DNA of 64,000 nucleotides from Paramarasmius palmivorus (GCA_037176845.1 JAYKXP010000077.1:1-64000); one strand, 5' to 3'. Counted from the first letter of the stretch, positions 11,370-23,560 are shown. The notes: generated by a model not told the origin, from the letters alone. Numbers and translations are program-made.

Positions 11370-12935
11370 GGGCATAGGCGCCGAGCAAGCGCCCTCCGGA
11401 GCCGGAGCTCCTAGCCCTAACCTTTGAGGCATTGATTTGAATTACGTATTTTTTCGCGACTCTTTTCTCGACGACCATCGTGGTCGGATACGTTTCCTCT
11501 CGTCAGGAGAGAGATGCTCTCAAGGTAAGTCTATCAGGGTCTTCTGTGATTATAGCTCGCTCACTATTCATAGTCAGGGCCCTTTGGCATGGACTCTTGC
11601 GATTGGTCAAGCCGATGACTCAACGTCGAATCACTGAGATAGACGGTCCACTTCAAGGCGAGTCGGCTACCTCTGCTCCTCCTAAACTTACCTGACGTAT
11701 GCTCGTACAGCCTCTCCTTCGAATGAGAAAACTATCCTCCACCACTACATCTTTCATCTCTCTCCTTCACACGTAGCATCCACTCGCCTCTTCTCTCGCC
11801 TTACCTATCTTCGGTCCCTTCTACGCTTCGGGCCTCATTCCTCCCTACTTGTATTGGAATTGTCTGGATTTTAGAATGGCGAGCGCGGAACTGGTGCTGT
11901 ATAGGAAGCTCGTACACTTACGGGTACGTCACATCGTCAGGTTGTCGTTCCTTTTGCTAACATTTTCGTTCATCATTTAGCGAGTGGTTTATGCTCATCA
12001 TACCCGCGATGAAGACCTCCGTACCATCGAGTATCATCTCTCTAGCCGGTTTCCTCGAACGACGACAACATCCCCCACGTCCTCCCAACGCCCATATTGT
12101 GGTCCTCTCCCGCCCTATTCCTCACCATCTTTCCCCTTGTACCACTCCGAGCTGGTATCTACGGGGTGGGCCGCAGTTCCCCGTCGCAGGCACTACCGTC
12201 TCGTTAGTCTTTCCTTGCATCACTTGCCTATCTTGGGCCACTGTTACGCTCTATGCCCCTTTACTCCGTTGGAGCTATTGCCTGGTGAAAGGGCAGTAAG
12301 CCTTGGGTGGTATATAGGAAGCTCGTGGAGGTACGTCATATCTTTTGGTTGTCATTCCTTTTATTGACAATTTCGTTCGTCCTTTACCTAGGTATTCAGA
12401 GCCAAGGTTTATCCCCACTACACTCGCGACGAACTTGCCCTCAAGTCTCAGCACCTTCCCCCAAATGCCACGTTGTCCCGACGACGTGCCCTTCTCAAAT
12501 GTTCCGAACCTGTTGCCATGGAGAACGTCAAAGGGTATGAGGAGCGTGACGAGGAGCAAAGACACGGTACAGAGGAAGGAGGGCTTGTTTTGAACGGGGT
12601 ACAGATGGGATCTTTTTTTTACGCAACACGCATCTCCTATCATCACCCTTCGGGTTGCACGGGACAAGTCCCCATGCCACCCTTTTGCTCGTTCTTGAAC
12701 TTGCATTCGCTCACGAGCTGGCTTCCTACTCTCGTTGCCGTCTTTCTTACCCTGGCAATAGGTGTGGATTTCGAGTGGATTGTGAGCACAGGGCAGACTA
12801 CAGGTCTCAGGGATTGTACCCCGATGGACGTGGCAGGTACGTCGTCTACCCATCAAGGAGTTTGATAAGCCGCTGATTGAGCTCGCCCGCTCCCTGTCCT
12901 CATAGGTGTCACTTATGACTGGAATCTTCATGAAA
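11370..12935 (+). repeat. Segmental duplicate B, unit 1
   Basis: One of three related units (also 22100-23560 and 28170-29660). Each starts with a GC-rich box ending in GGAGCCGGAG(T/C)TCCTAG, followed in two units by CCCTAACC. Next come GATTACGTATTTTTTCGCGA, a divergent exon-like block on the minus strand, and a small spliced gene on the plus strand. Inside each unit a second degraded copy of the 'YRKLV-intron-R' module follows about 400 bp later (here about 12306-12380), so the unit has an internal duplication too. Confidence 0.7.
11876..12367 (+). CDS. B-family hypothetical protein, copy 1
   Basis: Exons 11876-11923 and 11981-12367 join in phase across a 57 bp GT-AG intron, giving 144 residues. 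The N-terminus MASAELVLYRKLV, followed after the intron by RVVYAHHTRDED, is shared with the paralogues at 22579 and 28656. The splice position is conserved in all three. After about residue 40 the copies drift into different frames and the Pro/Ser/Arg-rich tails no longer agree, so the downstream part may be non-functional. No known domain. Confidence 0.4.
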
Positions 12936-13718
12936 TTGTAACGCGGTTTTGAAGATGGGGCACCCTAAACGACCACAGACACCACCCTGACTACCTTTCC
13001 AGGTTAGCGTCCGGAAGGTGATACAGTAGATCGGCATACGTGACGTCAATCTGCTCGGAGAATGCATCGAAACTTTTCGCTGGAATCATCGCCCCATTTT
13101 GTCAGCAAGTATTATCAATGATGGCAGAACTCCGTATCTCAGAAAGAACCGGCGCTCGATTCACGAAAAAGCGCAACCTGTCCCTACGAAGTTCAATGGC
13201 TCAGACGTCGAGGATACCGTACAAGGGTCGTGGCTTATTCTAGGATCCGAATACGATACAGCTCATGTCTTAGCACAAGGTGCCTCGAATTGGTCGAAAG
13301 AGCGTCTGGAACATCTGATATATCCCTATCATGTTGAGATGTAACAAAAAGGCAAAGAAGAGCCAGTTAGCAAATCCATCGAGAATAATGCCATTCGATG
13401 ACTGTTCGAGATTCGGAGATAGAGGGAGTCGAGGTATTGACTCATCTCACCACGACATCATCCTGTCATCGCGACGTGAGGCAGGCGCTGAAATGCACAT
13501 CAAAATGCTCCGGATGCATTCATTTGACATCGTCAGCCTCATTTTTCTTGACTGATCGTCCATAAATATGGGATTGATTTCCTGTTCCCCGGTATCGCCC
13601 TTAGGTTTTGATACTGATGCTCTGCTCTCAAAAAGCTCCGATGAAAAGCGAGATGCCCCCTCACCCCCTCTTGCTTCTTTAGCTCAATTTGGTTGCCCGT
13701 TCTCCATCTAGAGTGACT
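12936..13718. other. No recognised gene
   Basis: Several short open frames, none recognisable; this is the upstream region of membrane-protein copy 3. The conserved upstream inverted repeat of the other copies was not found in equivalent form. Confidence 0.4.
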
Positions 13719-15014
13719 ATGCTCAGAAAGTACGTGAAGGTCCCTCAATATACTATTCCAATAACAAACTTCTCTAGAGTCATTGCTCCCTCGGCTTCTC
13801 TGGTTCCGTCAGCCCTTGAAAATCCAGCATTAGACTTCATAGCATCGTTTATCAGTAACATTGACGTTCCATCCACGGGAACGGTAAACGTTCCAGTTAG
13901 TGCGCACTGGAAGATTCCGGACCTCCCGCCATTGCCGTTCGATGAAATCCAGATTATCCTTGTACAGGATAAACCAATTGACGCAAGTAGTACAATCGAC
14001 AAGAATTACAAACCAGGACAAACTGAGGGAGTAATAACTTTCACGCCGACAAGAACTGGGTACGTGCCCAGTTTTATCATTTTGTGCACAATTAAATATA
14101 ATACATAGAACGTACCACTTGGAAGTTTCTGGGTAAGCACTAGCATAGTCAATATCCTCCACGAAGCAACATAACCGGTGACAGATTTTCTACGTCGGCA
14201 CGTTTAGGAAATGATATTACTATAACGGATCCAAGGTACGAAAGTCCGCGATGTCTACCTATATGATTGTTCATGCCGTGTAGTACGCCAGCGGAAACCC
14301 AAACCCAGACGAACACAATGTCATCAATTTCTTCTACTCCTGAGCCACATTCAACCGACGATTCACTGGCAACTACTATTACTACCGCGGCGATCCTTCC
14401 CACCGTGATTTCCTCGACTGTGGCATCAACGTTAGAATTTCCTGGATTAGTCCACGCTGTTGAACGCTTACATTGTTTATAGGTCATTCTATACACATAC
14501 TCTAACTTCAGCCGCAATTTCCAGTACTCCTGGTATCACAACTACAGCCACAGTGTCCAGTACTCCCGGCATCCCAACTACAAGCACATTGTCCAGTACT
14601 CTTGGTATCCCAACTACAACCCAAACCCCGCCGACTTCCCCTAAGCCAATCTCTGGATCCCTCCTTGGCGCTATCTTGGGTACGATTATCGGCATGATTG
14701 TCATTATAGCGGTAGTGTCTGCCTACCTTTGGTACCGAAGATCATCCAGCCGAGGCTCTGCCCGCGTAGCCCTCGACAAGAATCCGATACCTTCAAGTCC
14801 ATGGTGGACTTCACCTCATTACAACATCGAAAAGCGGTCGCGTTCCGCACTACATAGCCAGTCAGAGGACGAGGCACACGCTAGTTCTCTTGCGCCATCG
14901 GATTCTGTTTCGCAGAAATGGGTGAAGGAGAAAGTGTTCGAGAAACGACGGCCATTACGGGAGTCAACAGATCTGACAGTTATCATGGAGAAAGGGGACA
15001 GTCATAGTGGATAG
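13719..15014 (+). CDS. Receptor-like type I membrane protein, copy 3 (divergent tail)
   Basis: Predicted exons are 13719-13729, 13778-14059, 14109-14132, 14185-14235, 14284-14430 and 14483-15014, giving 348 residues with all phases matching. The ectodomain aligns with the other copies (DVPSTGTVNVP, TRTG, TYHLEVSG). Copy 3 differs in an extra 52 bp intron in the stalk (14431-14482), repeated SSTPGI(T/P)TT stalk units, and an unrelated cytoplasmic tail rich in Ser/Lys that lacks the PPxY ending. The membrane span is LGAILGTIIGMIVIIAVVSA. Intron 1 (48 bp) is also open in frame, so splicing there is likely but not certain. A decayed piece of the same tail lies at 23650-23911. Confidence 0.7.
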
Positions 15015-16935
15015 TTAGTGATCATTTGTCAATAAAAAAGGGATCGGATCGCCATTGATATCCATAGAGTATAACATGGTTACTTATCCCAGTGATGATT
15101 TTATTTGACGTATAGCATGCGGTATGCTTGCTTAACGTCCAATCCTACTGTAATTCATTGCATTATTATCTACTACCTACATCAAGAATCAGATTTATGC
15201 GGTATTCTCTGCAATGCATGGCAAACGACTATCAGATCGAGCCAGAGCCCCGCACAAAATAACAGATATTGCGATCATGCGCTACCGATGCTCAGGGAAA
15301 AGGACTATTGAAGGAGTGAATCGATATGGACCACTTGGAGCGTGTAAAAGCAATATGGTAGGTCAGTGGCGATTTTCGTTGTATGAACAAAGAAAAGAAC
15401 TTGCCCTTTTGTACCGTATCTACATTCGAGCATCCAATCAATCACCGACCGGCGGTCTAGGCCTGAGAACCAATCCACGACGCAAAGAAGTACTGCCTCG
15501 CCTCCAACACGAGGACCTGTCATTATCAAGGCAGTCCAACATTCTAGATCCGAAGCGTTATGTACACGAAGTCCAGGACAATACCGGTACATAGAACCAA
15601 GGGAATTGGGAAAAGACATGCAGGCTAGACAGTGAATCCCAGAGAAAAGACCGCACCATTGGTATTCGCTGACTATTGGCAGCCTACATGAAGAACGAAG
15701 AATGAATGATATCTGGAATGGATGAGTGTGGCGTTGAGTGGCAACTCAGAGATCCCTTTGATAATAATGCCCAACACCAGTCAATACATGAATGAGGACT
15801 AATGCAGCGGACTGAGTAAGTAAAACTTGACAGAAAGGGAAGAACAGCGTACCTTCAGATAAGTATACATCCCAACACTAGTCATAAACCCGATCATACC
15901 ATGGAGGATCAAAGCGCTTCTTCTCGCCTCATGGGGAAAGTCACTTCCGCGAATGGCTATCGACGACAAGGTGCTTTACCACATCTTCGGATCGGTGATG
16001 TATCTGGGTTAAGATTTGTCGGTCACCACCTGTGTGAACGAGAAAGATAAATCAGCAATGTTTCCGGGCTTCGTCAACCGACAGCTTGCCGTTCATAACT
16101 GAAAGCAAAATGGGTGAATGCAACGCTCATTGCCAACCCACATTGCCAACCTAGATGGACATCGAGGTCCTAGGTGTATATCTACACCTACACTTGCACG
16201 TACGGCAAGGCCCCCTGCTGCCATGCGATGGAGGTGTACCCGGATCGAAGAGTGATTGAATCAGGGTGAGGAGGGGATGAAATGAGGAGTCTGGAGCAAA
16301 ATGCGACAGGTGGTAAACGGGATTTCCACCTGAAGCAATCCTCTTTTATAATACCCTCTCGATACCGAAGTGGAGATGCGGACGATAAAGCACGAGGATG
16401 CAGTACATGGAAAAAGGCCCTTCGCGGCTTAAGTTTGGTCAGGATACGTAGCTAAACAACGCACGAAAACGTGAGTAAACAGAACGACAGCACGGGTGTG
16501 TGACGTACCCATCATTCCCTTTCCTTCTGACACCGAATTCGCGCTTGTTAAGCCTGTTCCCCTCCCAACATCAAACAATCAGACGTTTCCGACCTACTGC
16601 CTTTAGGTTGGATAAATGAAGCCCAGAGCGGAAGAATAGTCAGAGAATACGTCTAAGCTATCAAGGAAAGGAAGGAAAAAGGCTGTATTGAGCGGTGGAT
16701 GGCATCCGCGCTGCGGCTCGTGCTAGATACTACGTGGGAATGGGAGGAGGTAGAAGACGGGGAAAGATAGGGTGAGGGATAACGATAATGGCGCGCTTGG
16801 AGGACGTGGATGTCGATCTTGTCTGCCCTTCGAAGGATCGGCTGACTGGTATACGTCAGCTAGGTCAGAAGCGTAGCTGGCCAGCAGTATTACCAGTGAG
16901 CGCTGTAGTCCCAAAAGTCCTTGAAGAAAAGAGGC
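15015..16935. other. Intergenic, with a family 3' flank remnant
   Basis: About 15230-15620 repeats sequence found at 24800-25100 and, in part, at 27060-27150, including the CAATCACCGACC box. No gene is recognised in the rest. Confidence 0.45.
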
Positions 16936-17250
16936 ATATCCGACTGTGATGGAGGTGAAAAAGAGAGTTGCGAAAAATACGTAATCAATGTGTGAAAATG
17001 TTAGGGCTAGCGGCTCCGCTGCCTGGCGCCTATTATTTCCAGTTCTCAAACAACACTCCTCTAGTCACCCCAGCAGAAACTCATCTTGTTCGCGTTACGA
17101 CAATCGTCACAGCACGCGCAATCTCATTTCTTAGATACCTGTGGCAACATCACATACGCAGCCAGGCACAGTCATACGAAAATATCATCTAAAACCATAG
17201 AAATTAGCCATTCCTAATTCCGAGGACATCTGGCGTCTTCATCAAGTGAT
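16936..17250 (+). repeat. Segmental duplicate E, copy 3 (short)
   Basis: It starts with the conserved exon-like peptide block (MEVKKRVAK), runs through GTTAGGGCTAG (a telomere-like motif on the other strand) and ends with the AATATCATCTAAAACCA motif at 17181-17197. It is shorter than copies 1 and 2. Confidence 0.5.
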
Positions 17251-18087
17251 AGCACAACTTCGTCTGTGGTTGTAATGTTGTAAAATCCCTTCAACGTGAT
17301 ATGAGGCTGAAGGCACGATAACAAGTGTTTCGGGTGTGTTTTAGATCCTTTGACGGTAGTGGACGAACACGGAGCTAGAGAGGTGTTATAAGTTTAGCCG
17401 AACGTGGCATGTTGGCTTAGGCGTTCCGAAACGGTTCAGCACCGACGATAATCTTGAATCATGGACTTATTATTATGCCTTCATTCCCAGTTTCAAGCAA
17501 GAAGACTGACCTCTCCCATCCACGACGAAAGGATCTTCGCGTCTTTCATGCTCGCGGTGGCCCCATACCCCGTCATTCCCATCTTCCGGTTCCGTCGGTA
17601 CGGTCCCAGTGTTTATGTTGGAAAAGCTGAATCCTCTACGCTGCAAGACGAACCACATCTAGTGTAGATCCTAGTGAGTAGTCCTCCGAGTCTGTTCAAC
17701 GCTGATCCACTCACCGTCTCTCCTCTTCCCGCTTTTGTTGCCTTTCTCCTCTAAGGCTTTCAAGATAAGCCAGAAACGGCTATGCTTTGACTTGGTATCG
17801 GTCGTAAATGTATACTGTTACGCATTACATGAATATTACCAGTGAACGAGGAGGATGCCTCCGCCCGCGCTCCTTGTGGTGATACTAGCAGTGTCAGTAA
17901 GACATAGCCCCCGATCTTCTCTACATGTGTTTCGCAGGCTAGTATCTTCCACAGGTTGACATTTTCTTGGTGTCGTCAGAGAACAGAATGAGTATAAATT
18001 AAATAGGAAGGTACAACTGGAAAGCATGGATGTACAAGAAGGGAATTAGAAGTGATATTTAATTGATCCACATCGAGATCGACCAAC
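17251..18087. other. No recognised gene
   Basis: Intergenic stretch between duplicate E copy 3 and the 3' end of the seven-transmembrane gene. Short open frames only. Confidence 0.4.
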
Positions 18088-19373
18088 CTACACGTCGTCT
18101 GTCCTTGGTCGATTGTCTGGGGATATATCGAGAACTGTGCCCGAGCTATCTGCGGTCATTGACCTGGATTTTGTCTCGGAAAAGAGCATCGTCGACACGG
18201 CTTCGTCTACACTGGAGTAGCTGAGACCGTGTGCGATACGCACAATGATAAAAACTTGTGAGATCCCCTGTGGATTGATGGATCATAAGCTTTGGTTTCT
18301 CATTTAATGCTGGAGAGACATACCAACACATGAATAACTGCCGGTTGAATCACAGCTCCGAGAGTAAACAACCTTTCACTGAGCGTATTCAAAGTAAAAT
18401 CACTGATATTTCTTGCCGATACTGCAGCAGATACGGTGAGAATGATGGAATACATCATACCCGACTCGAGCCTTTGAACTGTGTCATCATTGAGATGTGT
18501 TTGGAAGAAATCATCAACATACACTGTAGCAACGACCAGACGATACATGTTTCTGCGTTTCGAGCCAAAGGAATTTACTTGCTTCTTGTGAGATATATAA
18601 GATACGTCCAGCTGAGACTAGTCAGTAGATAGAGTAGAAAAACTGATTTACAGCTTGCCTATCATACCCGTCACACCCGCATTTGTGAACGCTGTGCCGA
18701 AGTATAGCCCACAGGTGATGTAATTGGCAGGAACTGCCGCGTTCGCCTGGTCCGAGTTAGAAACAGCAGGAATGTAGACCGTCATGCCGGCGAGCTCCCA
18801 GCCGCCGCCATTGTGTATGATGACAAATAATGCAAGGGCTAAATATGATTAGTCGGTTTTGAGTCTGCATAAAAAACCCACCCTTACCATGATTTATCAA
18901 ACAAAAGCATCCGGAAAGTATTAGAGTCCATTTTCTTCTTCCCCACACCACGTAACATCGCCATATCTTATCTCAACAGTAAAAAAGATGTACAACAGTA
19001 ATATGCGCATCTTACCATTATTGAATCGGCAGTGGCGCTACGGAAGGTCTTTCAGTGGATGAAATACAACAACAATCAGAGCGTCATACTTTGCCAGAAA
19101 CAATAAAATCACTCTAATCATGGAATGTTTGTCCGAAAGACCCCAAAGGGCTCCTGTTGGTGACGATGATGTACTAGTATCATTCAGCACTCCTGTTACC
19201 TGTATAAATTCCACGACAAAACAGGAAACTGTGACCAGCATGAAGAGAGCTGAGAGGAGAATGATATGCATCTGATAATTTTGCCTCTTTTTCTTGCTTA
19301 GGATGTAGATGCATTGGCCAAAAAGCATCACAAATATACCTGAACGTATTTGTGAGCCATTGTGATGCTGCAA
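18088..19373 (-). CDS. Agaricomycete-type seven-transmembrane protein, paralogue B
   Basis: The C-terminal half is well resolved. Exons 18888-18968 (approximate 5' end), 18659-18838, 18525-18611, 18324-18478 and 18088-18267 join in perfect phase. They encode a WRCYVVWGRRKW...CLINHG segment, an ITCGLYFGTAFTN span, a GRILYISQEASKF loop, a QRLESGMMYS span and a GISQVFIIVRIAHGLS span, the pattern of receptor-like seven-span proteins amplified in mushroom-forming fungi. One intron (18612-18658) has a GC donor, AG|GCAAGC, instead of GT. The N-terminal spans (LFGQCIYILSKKK, HIILLSALFMLVTV) lie at 19200-19370. The first exon and start codon are uncertain. No ligand or pathway can be named from sequence. 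Confidence 0.65.
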
Positions 19374-19426
19374 GTGTAGGAGTTACCGTAAAGTGCTCCA
19401 ATTTCCTTTACAAGGCACAATGTAAC

Positions 19427-20128
19427 TTAAGTGAGCATAAAATAGAATGTAAAGGAAATGCTCACAAATGCCAACCCCTGTAGTAAGGACAATGGCTCAG
19501 GATCCAACCCATATATGGTATTTGTGCCTTGGTATTCCACAAGGTATAGAGCAGCGCTGGCTATTCCCAGGACCAGAACAGCTGAGAGTATGATCTTCCA
19601 ATACCGGTGCTCAACCATATGGAGGTATTGGAAGAGTGCAACAGCATAAGAACCTATAATGATGTATCGGTGAGGAATACAATCTTGTATGATCTGTGAA
19701 GATTGACCATTGAATATTCCCAATACCTAATATTACAATGGTTATATAAAAGAGCAGAGGTGATCATGGGAATGACGCACAAACGCAGATGCTACGATGA
19801 CCATGCAGATTTTACGAGTAATCACAGGGATCGGCTCTTGATTGCCGAATTCAAGGACAACCAGATCAAGGTGGAGCCGTGTGGATCTTGAAATGAAACG
19901 TGATACCAGCACAGTTGTTGCAAGGATAAAGAGAAATGTGAGTGGGACCATCTGGATATAGGGTTTCTCCTTGTGCCTGATAAGCGCCTGTATGCGCAAT
20001 GCAAAAACACTGCATAACACACTGCAAAATATCACTATCAGTACAGTACTCTCGGGAATGGCCATGATCATACCATAGAATACAGTAACCAAAATTGTTG
20101 AGGTTGATGTTATATCTGGGAGGCTCAT
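19427..20128 (-). pseudogene. Partial seven-transmembrane paralogue A
   Basis: This copy starts at an ATG (20126-20128; MSLPDITSTSTILV) and carries about five membrane spans, ending around LLQGLAFVSISFTFYFMLT. The last two spans are missing; paralogue B follows directly downstream on the same strand. Compared with the copy at 48 kb, the exon after intron 1 lacks one T in a T run (five instead of six). Read through the 52 bp intron, the frame stays open; spliced, it breaks. It is either a decayed tandem copy or the 5' end of a longer fusion gene with B. Confidence 0.5.
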
Positions 20129-20175
20129 AGTTTTGCCAAGGGGACAGATGTATGTCGAGGAAATTGGTGAGTGTG

Positions 20176-20200
20176 AGCAAGAGTCTACATTGGTTTTATA
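20176..20200 (-). promoter_or_regulatory. Core promoter of seven-transmembrane paralogue A
   Basis: On the minus strand TATAAAACC (20192-20200) is followed by a block containing GACTCTTGC. The same order occurs before the paralogue at 48.4 kb, and both lie about 60-70 bp before the start codon. Confidence 0.45.
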
Positions 20201-20859
20201 CCACTGTCGCGGTAATAACGGTGTGTTGGTGGCGGTATGTTTTTTCAGTACGTGAATCGAGATTCCTCATACTAAACTGTCCGTGAATGATGTATAACCC
20301 GGAGAATTGCATATTGATCATGGCTGATGAATACGCCAGAGCAGTACCTTATGATTGCTCTCTTTCTTCTGTTCAAAATGGTGTTCACCTGGCACGTCTA
20401 AAGTAACATGGCACACGCATTAGCTATAGCTCTGGAGGGAAGACGGGACTCAGAATTGGGAAATTGATGGACCCAAACGAAGTAACAGCGCCACGAGCCT
20501 CGTTGATTCTTTCCTGTCATATAGCGGCAGGGCACGTCAACAACGACGGAACGTATTCAAGAGTTCCATTTAATACTTTGACATATTGCGGCACCGTTTG
20601 AATCGGCTGGTATGTCTCTAACCTCCACCATCTTCAATTCCAATGGTCATTGAACTGTGCATGCTGTCAACAGCTGGCAGGGGAAACCCGCACGGAGTCC
20701 GTCTTTGTGACTTCTCTCAGAATAGGTGTTAGGATGTTAGCTACTGCAATGAAAACTCGCCCAAGAGTGGTATTTAGTATTGCTATTGAACATATTTTAT
20801 CTTCAACAGAGGCGCTGGACAGGCGGCCCTCAGAAAGAGATGCTGAGCAGGCAATTTGT
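20201..20859. other. No recognised gene
   Basis: Upstream region of the seven-transmembrane genes. No further feature seen. Confidence 0.4.
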
Positions 20860-20889
20860 CTAAGCTTTCCGTGATTATCGTTACATCAA

Positions 20890-21090
20890 TCATTTGCCCA
20901 TCCGCAGACTGGTGTATTTGAAGCCCCGATGGACCTGGATAAGTCCCGATGAAGGGTAATCCTTTGTAGTACAGATATACCCTAATTCCCTCTCCCGTCC
21001 TGCCAGGTGACAAACGACGATCTTTGTCGTCATTGAGTCTTCAACAAGTATCCCGCCGATCACGTTTTGGAGGTTGTAGTCGCTATCCAT
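20890..21090 (-). CDS. Hypothetical short protein
   Basis: The open frame MDSDYNLQNVIGGILVEDSM... starts at an ATG. A degraded second copy of its beginning lies just upstream, at about 21295-21360, showing a local tandem duplication. Splicing in the second half is unclear. No family recognised. Confidence 0.25.
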   Translation of the reverse strand: MDSDYNLQNVIGGILVEDSMTTKIVVCHLAGRERELGYICTTKDYPSSGLIQVHRGFKYTSLRMGK

Positions 21091-21399
21091 TCTCGCAACC
21101 TGGGTTTACCCTCACAGCAATCTGGTTCTTTATTTCAGGAGCTGACGCGGTACTACGCAATATGTAGCGTTTCCATTGCGATAATTAGGCAAGGAGAAAA
21201 CTGTCACTCATGAGTAGGTGAGATGCGATACTCCGATATGAGGGGCATTATTAGCGACTAGTATTGGAATTATGTATGTATGTCTTCTGCAGCAATCTTC
21301 TTCGTCATTGAATCCTCAACAAATTAACCGCCGATTAAGATTGTCGTCGCTATGCATACTGATTAGATGCGTGCAACTTATCGGTTCCTGCGCCAGTGT

Positions 21400-21910
21400 T
21401 CACAGCCTCGAAGTCATTTCGGTTCCACGTTGATCATGTTCTAAGCAATGACGTGGTGAATGCTCGTGCTTTCGGCGAAGCCCAAGAAATAGATTGACAT
21501 GGGAAAGCACAAAGAGCCTCAATGCATCTTCGCATCGCGAGTTGGCTCAGCTTCACATGATTGTTCATACTCAAGACAATACCCCAAAGGACTATCTGAG
21601 CGAGTCTGGTGTTTGAACGGACAGTACTCAGTTCTGAGATTGTCATGGCAGGTACCCTTCAAGTTGACCTTGAAAATGACACCAAGAATGTTCCTCTAGA
21701 TCCACAGATAAGGCAGTTCGATAAAGATGGCAAGCTGACGTATCAAATGCAGAGTGATGAAATGAAGTGTAATGGAATGTCCTCCTAGGCGACTCGATAT
21801 TGTAACATCTCACACTATCCTGTGAATTTTGCGAGCCCATCCAGCTTCTGCCATGCGAAGACTGATCATCGGACGTAGTTCTCGTGGATAGCCATGTAAT
21901 TTCTCCCGGA
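21400..21910 (+). repeat. Segmental duplicate D, copy 2
   Basis: Partner of 9960-10480. It carries an open frame from about 21643 encoding a short Asp/Lys-rich peptide (MAGTLQVDLENDTK onward) that stops after 48 residues. The conservation between the two blocks continues through TATCCTGTGA and GATCATCGG, beyond that frame. Confidence 0.6.
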
Positions 21911-22099
21911 ACTCACGCAAACTGGTTATGAGTTCTTTTTGCGCGACATCCATCATGACCGAATCTATGCCTTATCAACGAATCTACCACACAGCTGTAC
22001 ATCAGGCACACACATGTACGCGGTTATCTGTCGTGTATCCTTTGCTATGCATGGCGAATGATGATCGTAGAGTCTCGATGAATATTAAGGTTGCATCGC

Positions 22100-23560
22100 T
22101 ACAGCACGCATAGGCGCTGGGCAAGCGCCCGGAGCCGGAGTTCCTAGACCTGGGAATTGATTACGTATTTTTTCGCGACTCTTTTCTCGACGTCGATTGT
22201 GGTCGGATAGGCTTCCCTCATCAGCAGAGAGATGCTCTCAAGGTAAGTCTTCCGTGAGTATGGCTCGCTCATTTCTCGCAATCCAAGACCCTTTGTCATA
22301 GTCCCTTCAGATTGGTCAAGCCGATGACTCTCAGCGTCGGATTCATTGGGATAGGCGAACCACTTCAAGGTACGTCGTCCAGCTCCGCTACTGAATTTAC
22401 CTAACTAACGCACGATTCTCTAGCCGCTCCCCCAATAAGACAAAGCTATCAACCACCACTACATCTTCCCTTCATGCCTAGCATCCGTTCGCCTCTCCTC
22501 TTGCCTTGCCTATCCCGAGTCATTTCTACGCTTCGGCCTCACTCCTCCCTGGTTGTATTGGAATTTTCGGCTGCTAGGATGGTCAGCGAAGACCTGATAG
22601 TTTATAGGAAGCTTGTAGACTCACAGGTATGTCACATCAGTAGGTTGTTGTTCCTTTTGCTAACGTTTTCGTTCGTTCAGTTACGAGTGGTTTATGCTCA
22701 CCATACCCGCGATGAAGAGTCTCCGTACAATCGAGCATCACGGTTCCTCGAACGACGACAACGTCCTCCACGTCCTCTTAACACCCACATTGTGTTCATC
22801 GCCCGCCCTATTCCTCTCCAACTTTCACCTCCTTCCCAACACACTTAGCATGTACGACGTGGGCCGCACTTGCCCGTTGTAGGCACTAATATCTCGTTAC
22901 AGTCCTTGATCGCCTTCCTCGACAGCACAATGGTGTACTTACTTATCTCGGGCTACTCATATGCTCGACGCCTCTGGTCCGAGGGCAGCAAGGGTTTGGT
23001 GGTATGCAGGAAAAACGCTTGTGAAGGTACGTCATATGATTGGGTTGTTTCCTTTTGTTGACGTTTTTGTTCGTCGTTTAGCTACGTATCCAGAACCAAA
23101 CTGAATATGGTTCATCTCCACTCCATTGGCAAGGAAGAACCTTCGTACCCTCAAGTCTCAGGGTCCTCTTCGCCTGAATACCCCCTTTTGCCGCTGACGC
23201 GCCCTTCTCCAACGTCATGATGCTGTTGCCATGAAAGGTCAATGGGTACGAAGAGCTTGTCGAGGGGCAAAGATGGGTACTCGTTTTGCACGGGTTCAGA
23301 TGGGATTTCTTTTTCTTGGAAGACGTATGTTCTACCGCAAACCCTTACCCTGGTATATATTCCTTGGCAATAGTTCATCCCCACGCCACCATGCCCGTCC
23401 ACGTTCATTCGATTATGTGCTAGTATTCCCGTTGCCGTACTTAGTTTTTTCCCCCGATATTAGGCGTGGAGTTGTGGGGGTAGAGTGGAGGTCTCATGGA
23501 TCTGTATCTCGATCATGGGCGTTGCTGAGGAATGAAGGTACATTAGCCACTCTCGAAGAA
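22100..23560 (+). repeat. Segmental duplicate B, unit 2
   Basis: Same layout as 11370-12935: GC-rich box, GATTACGTATTTTTTCGCGA, a minus-strand exon-like block (about 22144-22368, ...YPTTIDVEKRVAKKYVIN), the small spliced gene at 22579, and a second degraded YRKLV-type module at about 22995-23080. The telomere-like CCCTAAC of units 1 and 3 is mutated here to ACCTGGG. Confidence 0.65.
22579..22848 (+). CDS. B-family hypothetical protein, copy 2
   Basis: Exons 22579-22626 and 22681-22848 give 71 residues. The N-terminus MVSEDLIVYRKLVDSQ, followed after the intron by LRVVYAHHTRDEESPY, matches copies 1 and 3. The tail is Arg/Pro-rich and shorter than in the other copies. The function is unknown. 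Confidence 0.35.
   Translation: MVSEDLIVYRKLVDSQVCHISRLLFLLLTFSFVQLRVVYAHHTRDEESPYNRASRFLERRQRPPRPLNTHIVFIARPIPLQLSPPSQHT

Noticed and set aside
12275..12931. 218-codon open frame on the minus strand
   Set aside because: It is antisense to the B-unit gene and its second module, and the matching frame is not kept in units 2 and 3.
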